Positions 33,560-43,634 of a stretch of DNA of 64,000 bases are shown here, in pieces (positions within the stretch are counted from its first letter, which is position 1; every line of letters starts with the position of its first letter). Below the pieces are notes generated by a model. The model was not told the origin of the DNA. It worked only from the letters and a program-made list of their open reading frames with translations, and ran no database searches. Source of the stretch: Bathynomus jamesi (Eukaryota > Arthropoda > Malacostraca > Isopoda > Cirolanidae); NCBI GenBank assembly GCA_023014485.1, contig JAJOZX010000999.1:209001-273000 (forward strand), written 5' to 3'. A program made the position numbers and the translations under genes.

Positions 33560-34588
33560 TGCCTCTAAAATACGCAAATGGAGGCGTAGATAGACTGTAC
33601 AGAAGTGTTTACAATGATGGAGTAGGGAAAAAAGATGTTGAGAGGTTTTTGCGGGAGCAGGACGCTTATACACTTCATGAGCCTGTGAGAAAAAGGTTTA
33701 AAACAGCCAAGACAACAGCTGCTTCGATTGACTCTATTTGTCAAGCAGATTTAACAGACATGCAAAGATATTCAGTGTATAACGATGGTTACCACTACAT
33801 CCTATTCATAATAGATGTATTCTCTAGATATCTGTGGCTAATTCCTCTGAAAAATAAATCGCCTGAAACAGTTGCTAAAGCCACCAAAACGTTGATGTTG
33901 AAAGAAAACAGGGTTCCTGGCTATTTTTGTACGGATATGGGGAAAGAATTTATAGGCCGAGCTTTTCAGAACATGTTGACAGAATTTAATATTAGCTATT
34001 ACACTACCAATTCTATACATAAGGCTCTTTAGCTGAAAGAGTTCAACGTACCATAAAGGAACGCATGCACCGCTATTTTACACATAAAAACACATACAGA
34101 TTTCTAGACATTCTGGAATCATTGGCCTCATCCTACAACCGCTCACACCATCGCACGATTGGGACAACACCTAACGAGATTTTAGAAAGAGGTACGCCCA
34201 GAGAGTGAGAAGAGATGGAACACCACCACCACACTCTGCGCGTTTCAAAATCAATGATTATGTAAGGCTGTCGCGTTCGGGAAATAAATTCGCGAAGGGA
34301 TTTGAGCAAGGATGGACACGTGAGATTTTTAAAGTTAGGGCTATGAGACCTAAAGGCGAGATAATTGTATTACGTTGAAGATTTGAATGGGGAAGAAATC
34401 GCAGGAGGCTTTTACCGCGAGGAGTTGAGAAAGTGACATTTAATTTAGGAAAAAATGTGTTTAAAATTGAGAAAATTTTAGGAAGCAAAGGTTCAGGAAA
34501 GAGAAAAATGTACCTGGTGAAATGGCTAGGGTACCCAGAAAGCTTCAACACCTATATAAAAGCTGATGCAATAATGAAGCTTAAATAG
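33560..34588 (+). pseudogene. Polinton A integrase (retroviral type)
   Basis: Begins within a fusion frame at GGVDRLYRSVYNDGVGKKDV (about 33582), having lost its own N-terminal start. Catalytic region: Asp in CQADLTDMQRY, Asp in YFCTDMGKEFIG; the Glu (AERVQR) follows a frameshift near 34030. The C-terminal chromo-like segment KIEKILGSKG..YLVKWLGYPESF ends at 34588. Further frameshifts at 34195 and 34365. It would insert the element with 6-bp target duplication. Confidence 0.85.
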
Positions 34589-34596
34589 TATGCAAC

Positions 34597-35440
34597 ATGG
34601 CGCCTAACCATTTCTACGTCACACCCCGTCCTCCTCGTCCCTGTCTGTACACCTAACAACACCTAGCCAACTTTGTAACAGAACTCCATGGACCCATTGA
34701 ATTGGGTCGTGATTCGTATGAGGTGGGGATATGCGAAATTCAGCTGGACACCCTCTTTTTAAATATTGATTATAAAGATCCCGTTTTTACGATTCTTAGA
34801 GACTTGATGAGTGTGAAAAAGCCGGGGTAACTCGGGATGAAACTATACGTATCGCCCGGACTGAGATGCACGGTATTACAGAAGTAGTAACACTAGGTCC
34901 GGGGTTATGGTGCGGCTGAGGATGTTGTGAGAGACTTAAACGTAAGTTTAAAAAACTCAAATCTTACGGCTGATTTAGTATACGAAATCGTAAACAAAGA
35001 AACCCTGCACATACTCTAATCCTAAAATCAAAGGCTAACAGAAAATTAAAGACAAAGAGTGTTCAAAATTATAACCGGGGCGATATCGATCAGCCTTCCA
35101 AAGAGATACCTTTCACGAGGTACAACATGACTTGTCCAGCCTAATGTATCAGATGAAATTGGAGAAATGGTTGCTGGCTATACACCCCAGACATGTGCTA
35201 TATTTACAGCAATATAGTGGAGCACCAGTTTGTTGGGGATACCCAGGCACGCATTGCTCACATTCCCAACCATAGAGGAAGAGTTTGAGTATTACATATG
35301 ACAGGCCCCATTATGTGAATGTCGCAACTAATCTAATAACCAATATCTCAATATATATAAAAACGATTCAGGGAAAAAATTTCCCATTCGGTGATGGGAG
35401 CTTAACAGTGAAGCTGCATTTTCGACGCACTGAGTTATAA
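34597..35440 (+). pseudogene. Polinton A minor capsid (penton-like) protein
   Basis: ATG at 34597 (MAPNHFYVT) and then NFVTELHGPIELGRDSYEVG, the N-terminal signature of the Polinton minor capsid protein. The C-terminal part has the RPHYVNVATNLI..IDIRD-type strand and ends LHFRRTEL. At least five frameshifts/stops. The stop and the next ATG overlap (TAATG). Confidence 0.8.
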
Positions 35441-35783
35441 TGGACAGAAAGCCTTTCACACTCTATCGAGGGTGAGATACCAGCGTGGTAGTGGACTTGG
35501 ATCCATTTTATCAACCATACTACGTACGGCTGTCCCTTTGCTGAAGAAGGGTGCCAGATACCTCGGGAGGAAAGCGCTACAATCAGGTTTTAACACGGCA
35601 GAAGACATTTTTTGGGGCTAAACCTAAAGAAGCTCTTTAAAAAAACACTTAAAACGTTCACGGGACCAAATCATCAAAGATGCAAAGAGAAAAATGCGTG
35701 GTGGTGGGAAGAAGAAGAGGGCTGTGCAGAGGAAGGGATTACCACCACGTGGCATTAAACGTAAAAGGATATTGAAAAAGTAG
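35440..35783 (+). pseudogene. Polinton A pX/pVI-like protein
   Basis: Too broken to appear as one frame: MDRKPFTLYRG, then in a second frame YQRGSGLGSILSTILRTAVP and LLKKGARYLGRKALQSGFNT, then a basic tail RKMRGGGKKKRAVQRKG ending at 35783. This is the glycine-rich amphipathic plus basic protein found between minor and major capsid genes in Polintons and likened to adenovirus pVI/pX. Confidence 0.75.
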
Positions 35784-35906
35784 TGTTCTAAGCGAATGAC
35801 ACCTATGGTTGACCATTTTTTTGACTGATATAAGCTAAGGACATTGATCTCATGAATCATAGTTTGTTTACTACTTGTCGAGAGAGGAGGTACTATTTCT
35901 AACGTC

Positions 35907-37205
35907 ATGGCACGCTTCATCCAACCATGTAGTTCACAATGTTGTAAATCGGAGCTGTCCCTCTTTGACATGCCCCCAACTCAGGTTTCTATTGAACACA
36001 GTGACTTTATTACAATTAACTCTTTAAACACAATTAGTTCCCCGAGTGCCCCTATAGAATTCGTGATACCCAGCTCAGGCCATTACTTTTTTGACTTAAG
36101 CTCTGTGCACATGTACGCCAAACTACGTATAGCCTATTCTGATGGAACGGACTGCGATGATAAATATACTGTATACGCTGAAACAAATTTTATGCACTCC
36201 ATATTCAACCAGTGTGACATATTTAAATCAGGTCAACATATCGGCAGGAATGGGGTACTATCACCTACGAGCCTATCTGGAAAATGTCCTCAACTTTTCC
36301 AAAGAAGCGAAGGATACCTTTTTAAGTGCCGAGGGCTATTATCAGACTAAAGACGATAGTAGTATAAAGGACAAATTTACAAATTCTAAAAAGAAGATAT
36401 ATGAGTGTTTTGGACGCCTGTATACAGACTTCACATTCCAGGAGAAGTTGCTTGTGAATGGGGTCGATATGAAAATAAAACTCACCCGCACGAATCCTGA
36501 GATCTGTTTAAATCTGGATGCTGATCAAGAAGAGGGAGCAAAACCCATTGTGATTCACATTATGGAGACATACTTCCGCGTACGGCGAGTGAAATTAAGT
36601 TCACCAAAACAAGTAGAAATTGAGAAAAATTTACTACACGCCACAGTAAAATACCCAATTAACAGAGTACAGATCAAACTATACACGGTGCCAGCAGGGT
36701 TGCCAGCGAAACAGATAGTAAACATCGCCCTGGGAAATCTACCTAAAAGGATATTAATTGGAATGCAGGAACACAATTCGGTGAATGGAAAATATAAAAG
36801 AATGCCTTTAAATTCGAGAATTTCGGCCTTAAAAATATAACTCTATACGTCAATGGCGTTGCGTTGGGAGGAACATTGGATACGGACTATTCATCAGACG
36901 CTGTGTTCCCGCTTTGCGCGAGAGCATATACTAATCTGGCCCATATTGCAGGTGATTGATATGAGCTCGGGATTGGGGTAACGCAGAAGGAATTCATCGA
37001 CCAATTTAACCTTTATCCGTTTGACATCACACCTGATTTATCTGCTAGTGTAAATACACAATTAAGTCCACAACAGAGTGGAAACATCTCAGTCAGATTG
37101 GAATTCGCCAGGCCGATAGACGTGCCTATTAGTGTACTTGTATACCTCGAGTCACAAGCCCTAATAGAAGTAGACAGATTTGGGGGCGTTGTCACTGACT
37201 TTTAA
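35907..37205 (+). pseudogene. Polinton A major capsid protein (double jelly roll)
   Basis: ATG at 35907. KSELSLFDMPPTQVSIEHSD and then SSPSAPIEFVIPSSG is the N-terminal Polinton major capsid signature. A frameshift near 36250 leads to a long frame to about 36800, another leads to LYVNGVALGGTLDTDY and the end at 37205. About 430 codons in all, slightly short of the usual 450-650 (from memory). Only Polinton A has it in this window. Confidence 0.85.
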
Positions 37206-37206
37206 A

Positions 37207-37692
37207 ATGGATGCGAATACACTTCAGAGATTAATGAATAGTGAATCACACGTTTCAAATTTATCGGTGTGTTTGCGAAGAATTAAAAATTGAAATTGCC
37301 AACTACGAGAGATTGCAGTAGTCTTATTTTGAAAACAGATGTTGTTAGTAGTGAAGGGATTCATTGGTTTGCAATCTATTTTAAAAAATATGGACCGCAT
37401 GTACTATTTTGATTCACTCGGCACTCAACCCTGGAGGTTCCCTGTTATTGTAAAATTTCTCGAGCAGATGCATATCCCCGAAATTTAATGGAATCCCTTC
37501 CGTCTAAAAGGCTATTTTAGTAATACTTGTGGGATGTACTGCCTTTCATTTCTCATGCATATGTCACGTGGTAAAGAATTTATAAATTTTTTAAAATTAT
37601 TCGACCCGTGTCACACTCAACGAAACGACGAAATGGTATGCAGACAGATAAAAAGCCGTTTTCCGATTGTGCGTACTCGTTGTATAGTATGA
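37207..37692 (+). pseudogene. Polinton A maturation protease (adenain-like)
   Basis: One base after the capsid stop (TAAAATG). MDANTLQRLMNSESHVSNLS, then His in EGIHWFAIYFKKYG, Asp in YYFDSLGTQPW, and Cys in NTCGMYCLSFLMHMSRG: the His-Asp-Cys triad of the adenovirus protease/Ulp1 clan, spread over three frames. Ends at 37692, right before the (TA)n that cuts the element. Confidence 0.85.
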
Positions 37693-37700
37693 TGTTTTTT

Positions 37701-37708
<8 letters not shown>

Positions 37709-37754
<46 letters not shown>
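37709..37754. repeat. (TA)n at the broken edge of Polinton A
   Basis: About 46 bp of TA. The element's right TIR would be expected beyond the protease but sequence changes to unrelated DNA here. Confidence 0.9.
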
Positions 37755-37755
<1 letters not shown>

Positions 37756-37891
37756 CCAATAATATTAGTTTGTATATTCTGTAGCTTTAGATGGTTATTG
37801 TACTAAAAACATGATTTCGTTCATTTAATAAATTGATGAAAACGCATTGTCTTCTCCGAAAAGAAAGCTCGAAACATAAGAAAAAACTTAC

Positions 37892-38030
37892 ATTATTTCG
37901 TTAATGATGTGATAATCGCTGGGTTGACTGCTCGGTAAAGCTTCTACTTCCGTATTCAGGTCCATGACATGCGTTTTTTCAAAACTAAAAGATTGTATAA
38001 CACGAGTCAAATCCTCATCGGACCTTGGAC
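37892..38030 (-). other. Possible host protein-coding exon
   Basis: On the minus strand, a pyrimidine-rich tract ending TTCTCCTTTAAG precedes an open 139-bp stretch, which ends at AAT followed by GTAAGTTTTTT. The open frame encodes 46 residues, including DEDLTRVIQSFSFEKTHVMD. Acceptor, donor and frame agree. I do not recognise the protein. It lies in the only non-repeat segment of this part of the window. Confidence 0.4.
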
Positions 38031-38075
38031 CTTAAAGGAGAAAGAATAATTAATTAGTTCATACTGACATGTGGT

Positions 38076-38360
38076 CGCCACGGTGGTGTAGTGGTTAGCG
38101 TCGCTGACTACGAATCCATCGGCCCCGGGTTCGAGACCCGACGGCAGCTGGCGCGCAGCAAAACCCAGCTGTTCATCCTTCCAAACGATAAAGAAAGTAG
38201 TTGGTAGATAAATGGGTACCCGAGGTGGCCTAGTGGTTAAGACGCTGGGCTGCTGATGGGGCGTGGTTCGGATTCCACGTTAAACTGTAGGTCTAAGGTG
38301 GAGTGAAAAGCTTGACCTTCGTCAGAATGAGCAATTCGGGCGGAAGCTAACCAAAGGTTT
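38076..38360 (+). repeat. Dimeric tRNA-derived SINE, copy 3
   Basis: The best preserved copy. A box TGGTGTAGTGGTTAGCG, Arg-like anticodon loop CTACGAA, B box GGTTCGAGACCC; second unit TGGCCTAGTGGTTAAGACGC with GGTTCGGATTCC. It ends in AACCAAAGGTTTATATATA. Confidence 0.85.
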
Positions 38361-38365
38361 ATATA

Positions 38366-38428
38366 TATGGGATGAATTTCACAATTAAACACGTGAAATT
38401 TTCTTTTTCCTTGTGGGTTTGCAGCATA
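38366..38428 (+). repeat. Foldback family fragment
   Basis: GGGATGAATTTCACAATTAA then TTTTCTTTTTCCTTGTGGG: the tail and outer arm of the foldback 4 family joined directly, with the palindrome core missing. (TA)n follows. Confidence 0.6.
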
Positions 38429-38826
38429 TATATATATATAATATATATATATATTCAAAGTGTGTAATTCAGTAAAAATACGTTCAGAAATGTATTACAA
38501 TAATTAAACATGTGTTGAAGTTACTTGGCATGGCATACTTATTTATAATTTAATTATAGTATCAAAAGATGCATAGAAATATCAAACCTATGATCTTATT
38601 TCGGAGGTGCTGAAGCCCTCGTAGGCCACCGCCCCCCCCCGTCTACGTCCCTGTATACATACATACATGCATATATACAGGGTGTTTCATAACATGTGGG
38701 ACGCACTTTCAGGATGGATTCAGGACCTGAAAACAATGAAAAAAAGTTTATATAAACATATGCCCGAAATCGTTTTGTTTCCGAGTTACAGCCCGTTACG
38801 TGTTCCAGCAAGTATCCGCCTTACAT

Positions 38827-39017
38827 TTAAAGGAAGTGCTCAAAATGAACGTCTTGCGCTTGAATACACGCCTGAACACGCCTCGTCATACACTGCCTGA
38901 CGCGTTCAAACATTCGAGGTATTGCTCGAATTTTCTGGCATCCTTGTTCTACACGCTGGTAAAACATTTCAACATTGTCGATGGGTGTCACGTAAACGAT
39001 GGATTTCAGATGACCCC
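38827..39017 (-). pseudogene. Mariner-type transposase, C-terminal part
   Basis: Read on minus from 39017: GHLKSIVYVTPIDNVEMFYQ to AQDVHFEHFL, stop at 38827. It continues the protein that breaks off after FDFYLWG at about 56784, so both parts are one gene cut by Polinton B. Confidence 0.8.
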
Positions 39018-39640
39018 AGTAGTAGAGCCGAAAAAGGGGAGTGCAAGAATGGTGCAAGTGATTACGTAATGTTGCAAAGGGGGGTGGGGGTTGTTGCAAA
39101 GGGGGTGGGGGTGTTGCAAGGGGGGGTGTTCCCCCCAAAAAAACCAAAAGGCCCTTTGTTGCCAACCGCGGTTGCAAGGGGCATGCAACTTGGAGGCGGA
39201 GTTCTCCCCCAAGCTATTCCCCCCAAAGGGCCAGAAAGGAGAGAAAGGAGGAGAGATGTTCACCTGGCAGGAGGCAAGTGCATATTAAGACTTCAGCCGA
39301 GTAGGCGTTGTTTTATAGGCTCCTAATCAGCCAGTTGGCTGAGCCAAGGGGGGGAGGGGTACACCTGAAGGAGAGAGAGAGAGAGTAGTTGCCTTTGATT
39401 GCAAGGCATGCAACTTGGAGGCGGAGTTCTCCCCCAAGCTATTTTCGTTTACCTAACCTAAGAGGCCTCTAAGGGGTTTTCCCAAAGGGCCAGAAAGAGA
39501 AAGGACCAGAGGTCCTTGCTCGGCTGGGAGCCGAGCTTGTAATGACTCCGTCATCAGCTTCTCGGTCTTTTATAAACCTCTATTCTGGCTGAGTTGCCAG
39601 ATAGCGCCATGTATTCCAGATAGCAATATTTAAAACCATA
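39018..39640. repeat. Polinton B left terminal region
   Basis: TIR with TGCAAGTGATTACGTAATG, G-rich runs with repeated GTTGCAAGGGG, a 45-bp block ATGCAACTTGGAGGCGGAGT duplicated (39183 and 39408), CCTAACCTAAGAGG, and CAGCCAGTTGGCTGAG. The matching right end is 56560-56777. Confidence 0.85.
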
Positions 39641-39829
39641 TATTAATCATCCATTTAAATAGTGTACCACAATATATGATGGTAGTTAATCGATGAATCC
39701 AATTAAATTCTGTTTATTAAATAAATAATTTTTACACACTTAATTTTTATTATAAATATTTAAGTCACGAATATCAGTGGGAAAAACGAACGGAAAAGAA
39801 AATTTGCGAAACAATTCAAAACATACGAT

Positions 39830-40463
39830 CATCATTCCCCCACCCATCTGTGTAAATATAGCACATGTCTGGGGACCTTTCAGCCAATTTCTCCATCTTC
39901 AATTGATACATTAATCTGGACAAGTCATGCTGTGTCTCGTGAAATGTGTCTCTTTGGAAGACTGCGCTATACGGCCATTGGTTAGAATTTGGAACTTTCT
40001 ATGGTCTTTAATACGTCTGTTAGTCTTTGATTTTAGGATTAGTGTATGTGCAGGGTTGTTTACGATTTCGTATACTAAATCATTCGTAAGGTTTGAATTT
40101 CTTAAACTTACGTTTAAGCCTCTCACATATCTCTGCCGAACCATATTGACCCGGTCCTAGTCTTACTTCTGTACTGTAATACCGTGCAACCTTAGTCCGA
40201 GCGATACGCATAGTTTCATCCATAGATACCCCAGCTTTTTCACACTCGTCAATGTCTCTAAGAATCGTAAAAACGGTTTCTTTATGTTCAATATTTAAAA
40301 AGATGGTGTCCAGCTGAATTTCGCATATCCCCACCTCATACGAATCACGACCCAATTCAATGTGCTTGTGGAGCTCTGTTACAAAGTTGGCTAGTGTGTT
40401 GTTAGAGTGTACAGACAGGGACGAGGAGGACGGGAGTGTGACGTAGAAATGGTTAGGAGCCAT
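39830..40463 (-). pseudogene. Polinton B minor capsid protein, truncated
   Basis: Starts MAPNHFYVTLPSSSSLSVHS (40463) and NFVTELHKHIELGRDSYEVG. An open N-terminal 127 codons, a frameshift near 40090, and a last recognisable stretch SPDMCYIYTDGWG near 39860. The C-terminal strand region is deleted along with the following genes. Confidence 0.8.
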
Positions 40464-40471
40464 GTTGCATA

Positions 40472-41530
40472 CTATTTAAGCTTCATTATTGCATCAGCTT
40501 TTATATAGGTGTTGAAGCTTTCTGGGTACCCTAGCCATTTCACCAGGTACATTTTTCTCTTTCCTGAACCTTTGCTTCCTAAAATTTTCTCAATTTTAAA
40601 CACATTTTTTCCTAAATTAAACGCAACTTTCTGCAATTCCTCGCGGTAAAAGCCTCCTGAGATTTCTTCCCCATTCAAATCTTCAATGTAATACATCATT
40701 ATCTCACCTTTAGGTCTCATAGCCCTAACTTTAAAAATCTCGCGTGTCCATCCTTGCTCAAAACCCTTTGCGAATTTATTCCCCGAACGCGACAGCCTTA
40801 CATAATCATTGATTTTGAAGCGCGCAGAGTGTGGTGGTGGTGGTGATCCATCTCTTCTCGGGAGCTTACCTCTTTCTAAAACTTCGTTAGGTGTTGTCCC
40901 AATCGTGCGATGGTGTGAGCGGTTGTAGGATGATGCCAATGATTCCAGAATGTCTAGAAATCTGTATGTGTTTTTATGTGTAAAATAACGGTGCATGCGT
41001 TCCTTTATGATGCGCTGAACTCTTTCAGCTAAAGAAGCCTTATGTATAGAATTGGTTGTGTAATAGCTGATATTAAACTCTGTCAACATGCTCTGAAAAG
41101 CACGGCCTATAAATTCCTTCCCCATATCCGTACAAAAATAGCCAGGAACCCTGTTTTCTTTTAACATTAGCGTTTTGGTGGCTTTAGCAACTGTTTCAGG
41201 TGATTTATTTTTCAGAGGAACTAGCCACAGATATCTAGAGAATACGTCTATTATGAATAGAATGTAGCGGTAACCATCGTTATACACACAATATCTTTGC
41301 ATGTCTGTTAAATCTGCTTGCCAAATAGAATCAATCGAGGAAGCCGCTGTCTTGGCTGTTTTAAACCTTTTTCTCACAGGCTTATGAAGCGTATAAGCGT
41401 CCTGCTCCCTCAAAAATCTTTCAACATCTTTTTTTCCTACTCCGTAAACACTTCTGTACAGTCTATCTACGCCGCCCTAAGAGGATGGGTTAGAAATGTC
41501 ATAATAGGGTTTAGTTAATACGTTAGCCAT
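40472..41530 (-). CDS. Polinton B integrase (one internal stop)
   Basis: I take ATG 41530 (MANVLTKPYYDISNPSS), the usual Polinton integrase opening; an in-frame TAG follows at about 41476. The rest is open for 313+ codons. Catalytic Asp in WQADLTDMQRY, Asp in YFCTDMGKEFIG, Glu in SLAERVQR (33 residues between the last two). A C-terminal chromo-like segment YLVKWLGYPESF ends KADAIMKLK. Start overlaps the preceding gene by 16 nt. Apart from the one nonsense codon it looks functional. Confidence 0.85.
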
Positions 41531-42251
41531 TTGCGTATTTTAGAGGCACGTGGGTAGGGTTGGTTTAACCTCTTCTTGCTCCTCTTCAAAGGTGTTACCG
41601 CCGGGGGTGACGGCGTCTTCAATTGTGTCACACGCGTTGCATGTTCCAAGTCTTTTAACCTGTTCAGATTTCCTATCAACGTTTTAGGGACATTTATTTG
41701 TTGTAGTCTTGCTTTAATATGCTTCCATCCTGATGGTGATGGCCTATCCCACTTTCTCACCAGATCATGGACAATGTCTACGATATTCGATCCCTGTACC
41801 TTTGATCCTTCCACAATGATCTCGCCTGTATCGGTCCATTGTATGGCAGGATCCTCATTCAATAGATTATAAAGACTTAAGCCTTTACTCATCAATGTAT
41901 GTGGGAGGGTGCTTTTTAATACATGTTCGATATGTTGTGTGGCTAATCTTTTTGGTTGGTCAGCTGTATCGTCAGGGTCAGATCCTATGTCGCCATGTCC
42001 ATCGTCCCCGTGCTGTGCCTAATAACCACAGGAATCTCTGTAGGGCTCTTATAATTTTCGTACTCGTGAAGAAATTTCTGCAGAGCTTCTTGGTATAAGA
42101 TTCTTTTCTCATCAGGTGTTTTTTTCACTGTTTAATAGGGCTAGCAATTCGCTTTCCATTCTTTTAAGTCTGCTTTTACGGGGATCTAGATCCGTGTCTG
42201 GGTTCCTTTGCAGTGAAGCGTACACCTCGTGGGAATCACTACCACTTTCTT
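41515..42251 (-). pseudogene. Polinton B integrase-linked protein
   Basis: Homologue of 32836-33556. Starts MKKVVV at the TAATG junction near 42251. Frameshifted near 42125 and 42000; from 41895 a clean frame has GLSLYNLLNEDPAIQWTDTG, NIVDIVHDLVRKWDRPSPSG and a basic end, stopping at 41515 inside the integrase start. Confidence 0.7.
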
Positions 42252-42578
42252 CATTATATTAATCAAGTCAGTAAAGGACCCAAAACTGAAAATAAGATGG
42301 GGAGAAATGACCCTCTTGTTTGTACAATAATTCGTTTTTTCTTCGCTACAGTTTGACTTTTACGAGTGAGTGCACGTATTATGTTCTTGTAGCGGCGTAG
42401 GCGAGCCTTCTGAGGGGGTTTTCATTGATACATTGCAATTTATAACGTTAAGACAGATTTCACAGATGCATTTTAAAAAGTCGGCGTCGATATTTTTAAT
42501 AAACATCTGCTGCATTGCCCGGGGCAGTCGATGATAGATTTTTATTAATTCACGGTATTTCTTTAGTCTCTTTGTCAT
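42252..42578 (-). pseudogene. Polinton B small basic protein
   Basis: Starts MTKRLKKYRELIKIYHRLPR at 42578, overlapping the ATPase end by 4 nt. A frameshift after NCNVSMKTP; the C-terminal RGSFLPILFSVLGPLL remains in another frame. Homologue of 32513-32836. Confidence 0.75.
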
Positions 42579-43205
42579 TCTGGAATATACACCGTTTCAG
42601 GCTCGTTTGGAAATATATTCGTTCGTAGAAGCACTCTAAACGTGTTTCGCGGATGAAGGTCGTAAAGCAAATATCCGTAACGCGTGCTTGTAGCTTCTTT
42701 ATAAACTTCCAAAAACTCCTTACGCTGATTCGGGAACATTTGATTGGCTAATACCCCCAATTTGTGATACATCTCTACGTTGCGCGAATAAGACTAGATA
42801 TTGCGTATTTAACGACACATCGCGCATGTATCTATTTTTGAAAAATAGATTCTGATTGATGCAGAACACGCTTATGTTGAGATGGTGGGAGAATACTGTA
42901 AATGTCTCGGCAAACGTTTTATCCATCTCCAACATGAGATCGTCAATTACAATGATTGTATGTTCATTTCCCTTTAACGAATTAACGTCATATACGCCTT
43001 TGTGGAACAAAATATCATCTTGGTACTCGTTCAACACTGATTGATACGTCGAATAGCACCATATAACTTTATGCACAAATTTCGAGAACATCTCTCCCTT
43101 TTCTTTAATGATTTTAAGCATAAACACAGTTTTACCACATCCTGTAGGTCCAGATATAATACATGTGGATGGACTCGTGAATCTGAATTTTTCTACAGAG
43201 TCCAT
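42575..43205 (-). pseudogene. Polinton B packaging ATPase
   Basis: ATG 43205 (MDSVEKFRFTSPSTCIISGP). Walker A GPTGCGKT and Walker B TIIVIDDLM are intact, with INQNLFFKNRYMRDVSLN following: FtsK/HerA-type packaging ATPase. A frameshift near 42750 separates the C-terminal SNQMFPNQRKEFLEVYKEAT frame. It shows what Polinton A has lost. Confidence 0.9.
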
Positions 43206-43302
43206 TTCTAACACGTCACACTCCTAAGTGGGTCATTTACAAAATATTACAAATTTTGAGTGCTGTTCCTTATATTTTGCTTTCTTCTCCCCAGAACCGT
43301 GA
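43206..43302. promoter_or_regulatory. Divergent promoter region, Polinton B
   Basis: About 95 bp between ATPase and polymerase frames. Plus strand ends TGCTTTCTTCTCCCCAG directly before AACCGTGAATGACG of the polymerase: an acceptor-like signal also found in Polinton A. CACACTCCTAAGTGGGT is shared too. Confidence 0.5.
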
Positions 43303-43634
43303 ATGACGATGAGGTAGAGCAGTGGTTCCCAACCGGTTTTGGCTTATGGCCCCCTTAGGAACCTTATTTTTTCCTGTGGCCCCCATAAGCATTATTTTCA
43401 GTAGGTAATATGCAGATTAACTCTATTTTACAAAAACAAATATATATAAAGGATATTAAAACAACTATTTGTATTCAGGTACAATATTATTTGTCACATA
43501 GGACTATAAACATAACAAAAACTAAACAGTGGCTAACAAAAATTTAATAACCTTTTAAAATAAAAAAAATTTCCTACAAAAAAATAAAATCCTTTAGCAA
43601 AATCAAATAAATATATCATTAACTCCTTATTTAT

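Larger units (their letters stand above)
24952..37709. mobile_element. Polinton/Maverick A (right end missing)
   Basis: The left terminus AGTAGTATGGGCGAAAAATG (24952) matches the ends of Polinton B. Gene content: polymerase B, integrase, packaging ATPase, minor and major capsid proteins and adenain-like protease, the defining Polinton set, with replication genes on minus and morphogenesis genes on plus. Length about 12.8 kb. After the protease it runs into (TA)n at 37709 with no TIR, so the right end is gone. Nearly every gene has frameshifts or deletions. Confidence 0.9.

Noticed and set aside
35440..37692. An integrated adenovirus
   Set aside because: Capsid, pX-like and protease genes resemble adenovirus, but the integrase, protein-primed polymerase, AG termini and neighbour Polinton show a Polinton/Maverick.
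38076..38160. A functional tRNA-Arg gene
   Set aside because: A and B boxes and an ACG loop are present, but acceptor-stem pairing is poor and the same sequence continues into a repeated dimeric SINE body in four copies.
38922..39326. Plus-strand frames across the Polinton B left end
   Set aside because: They cross the exact mariner/Polinton border and the G-rich TIR; chance frames opposite real features.
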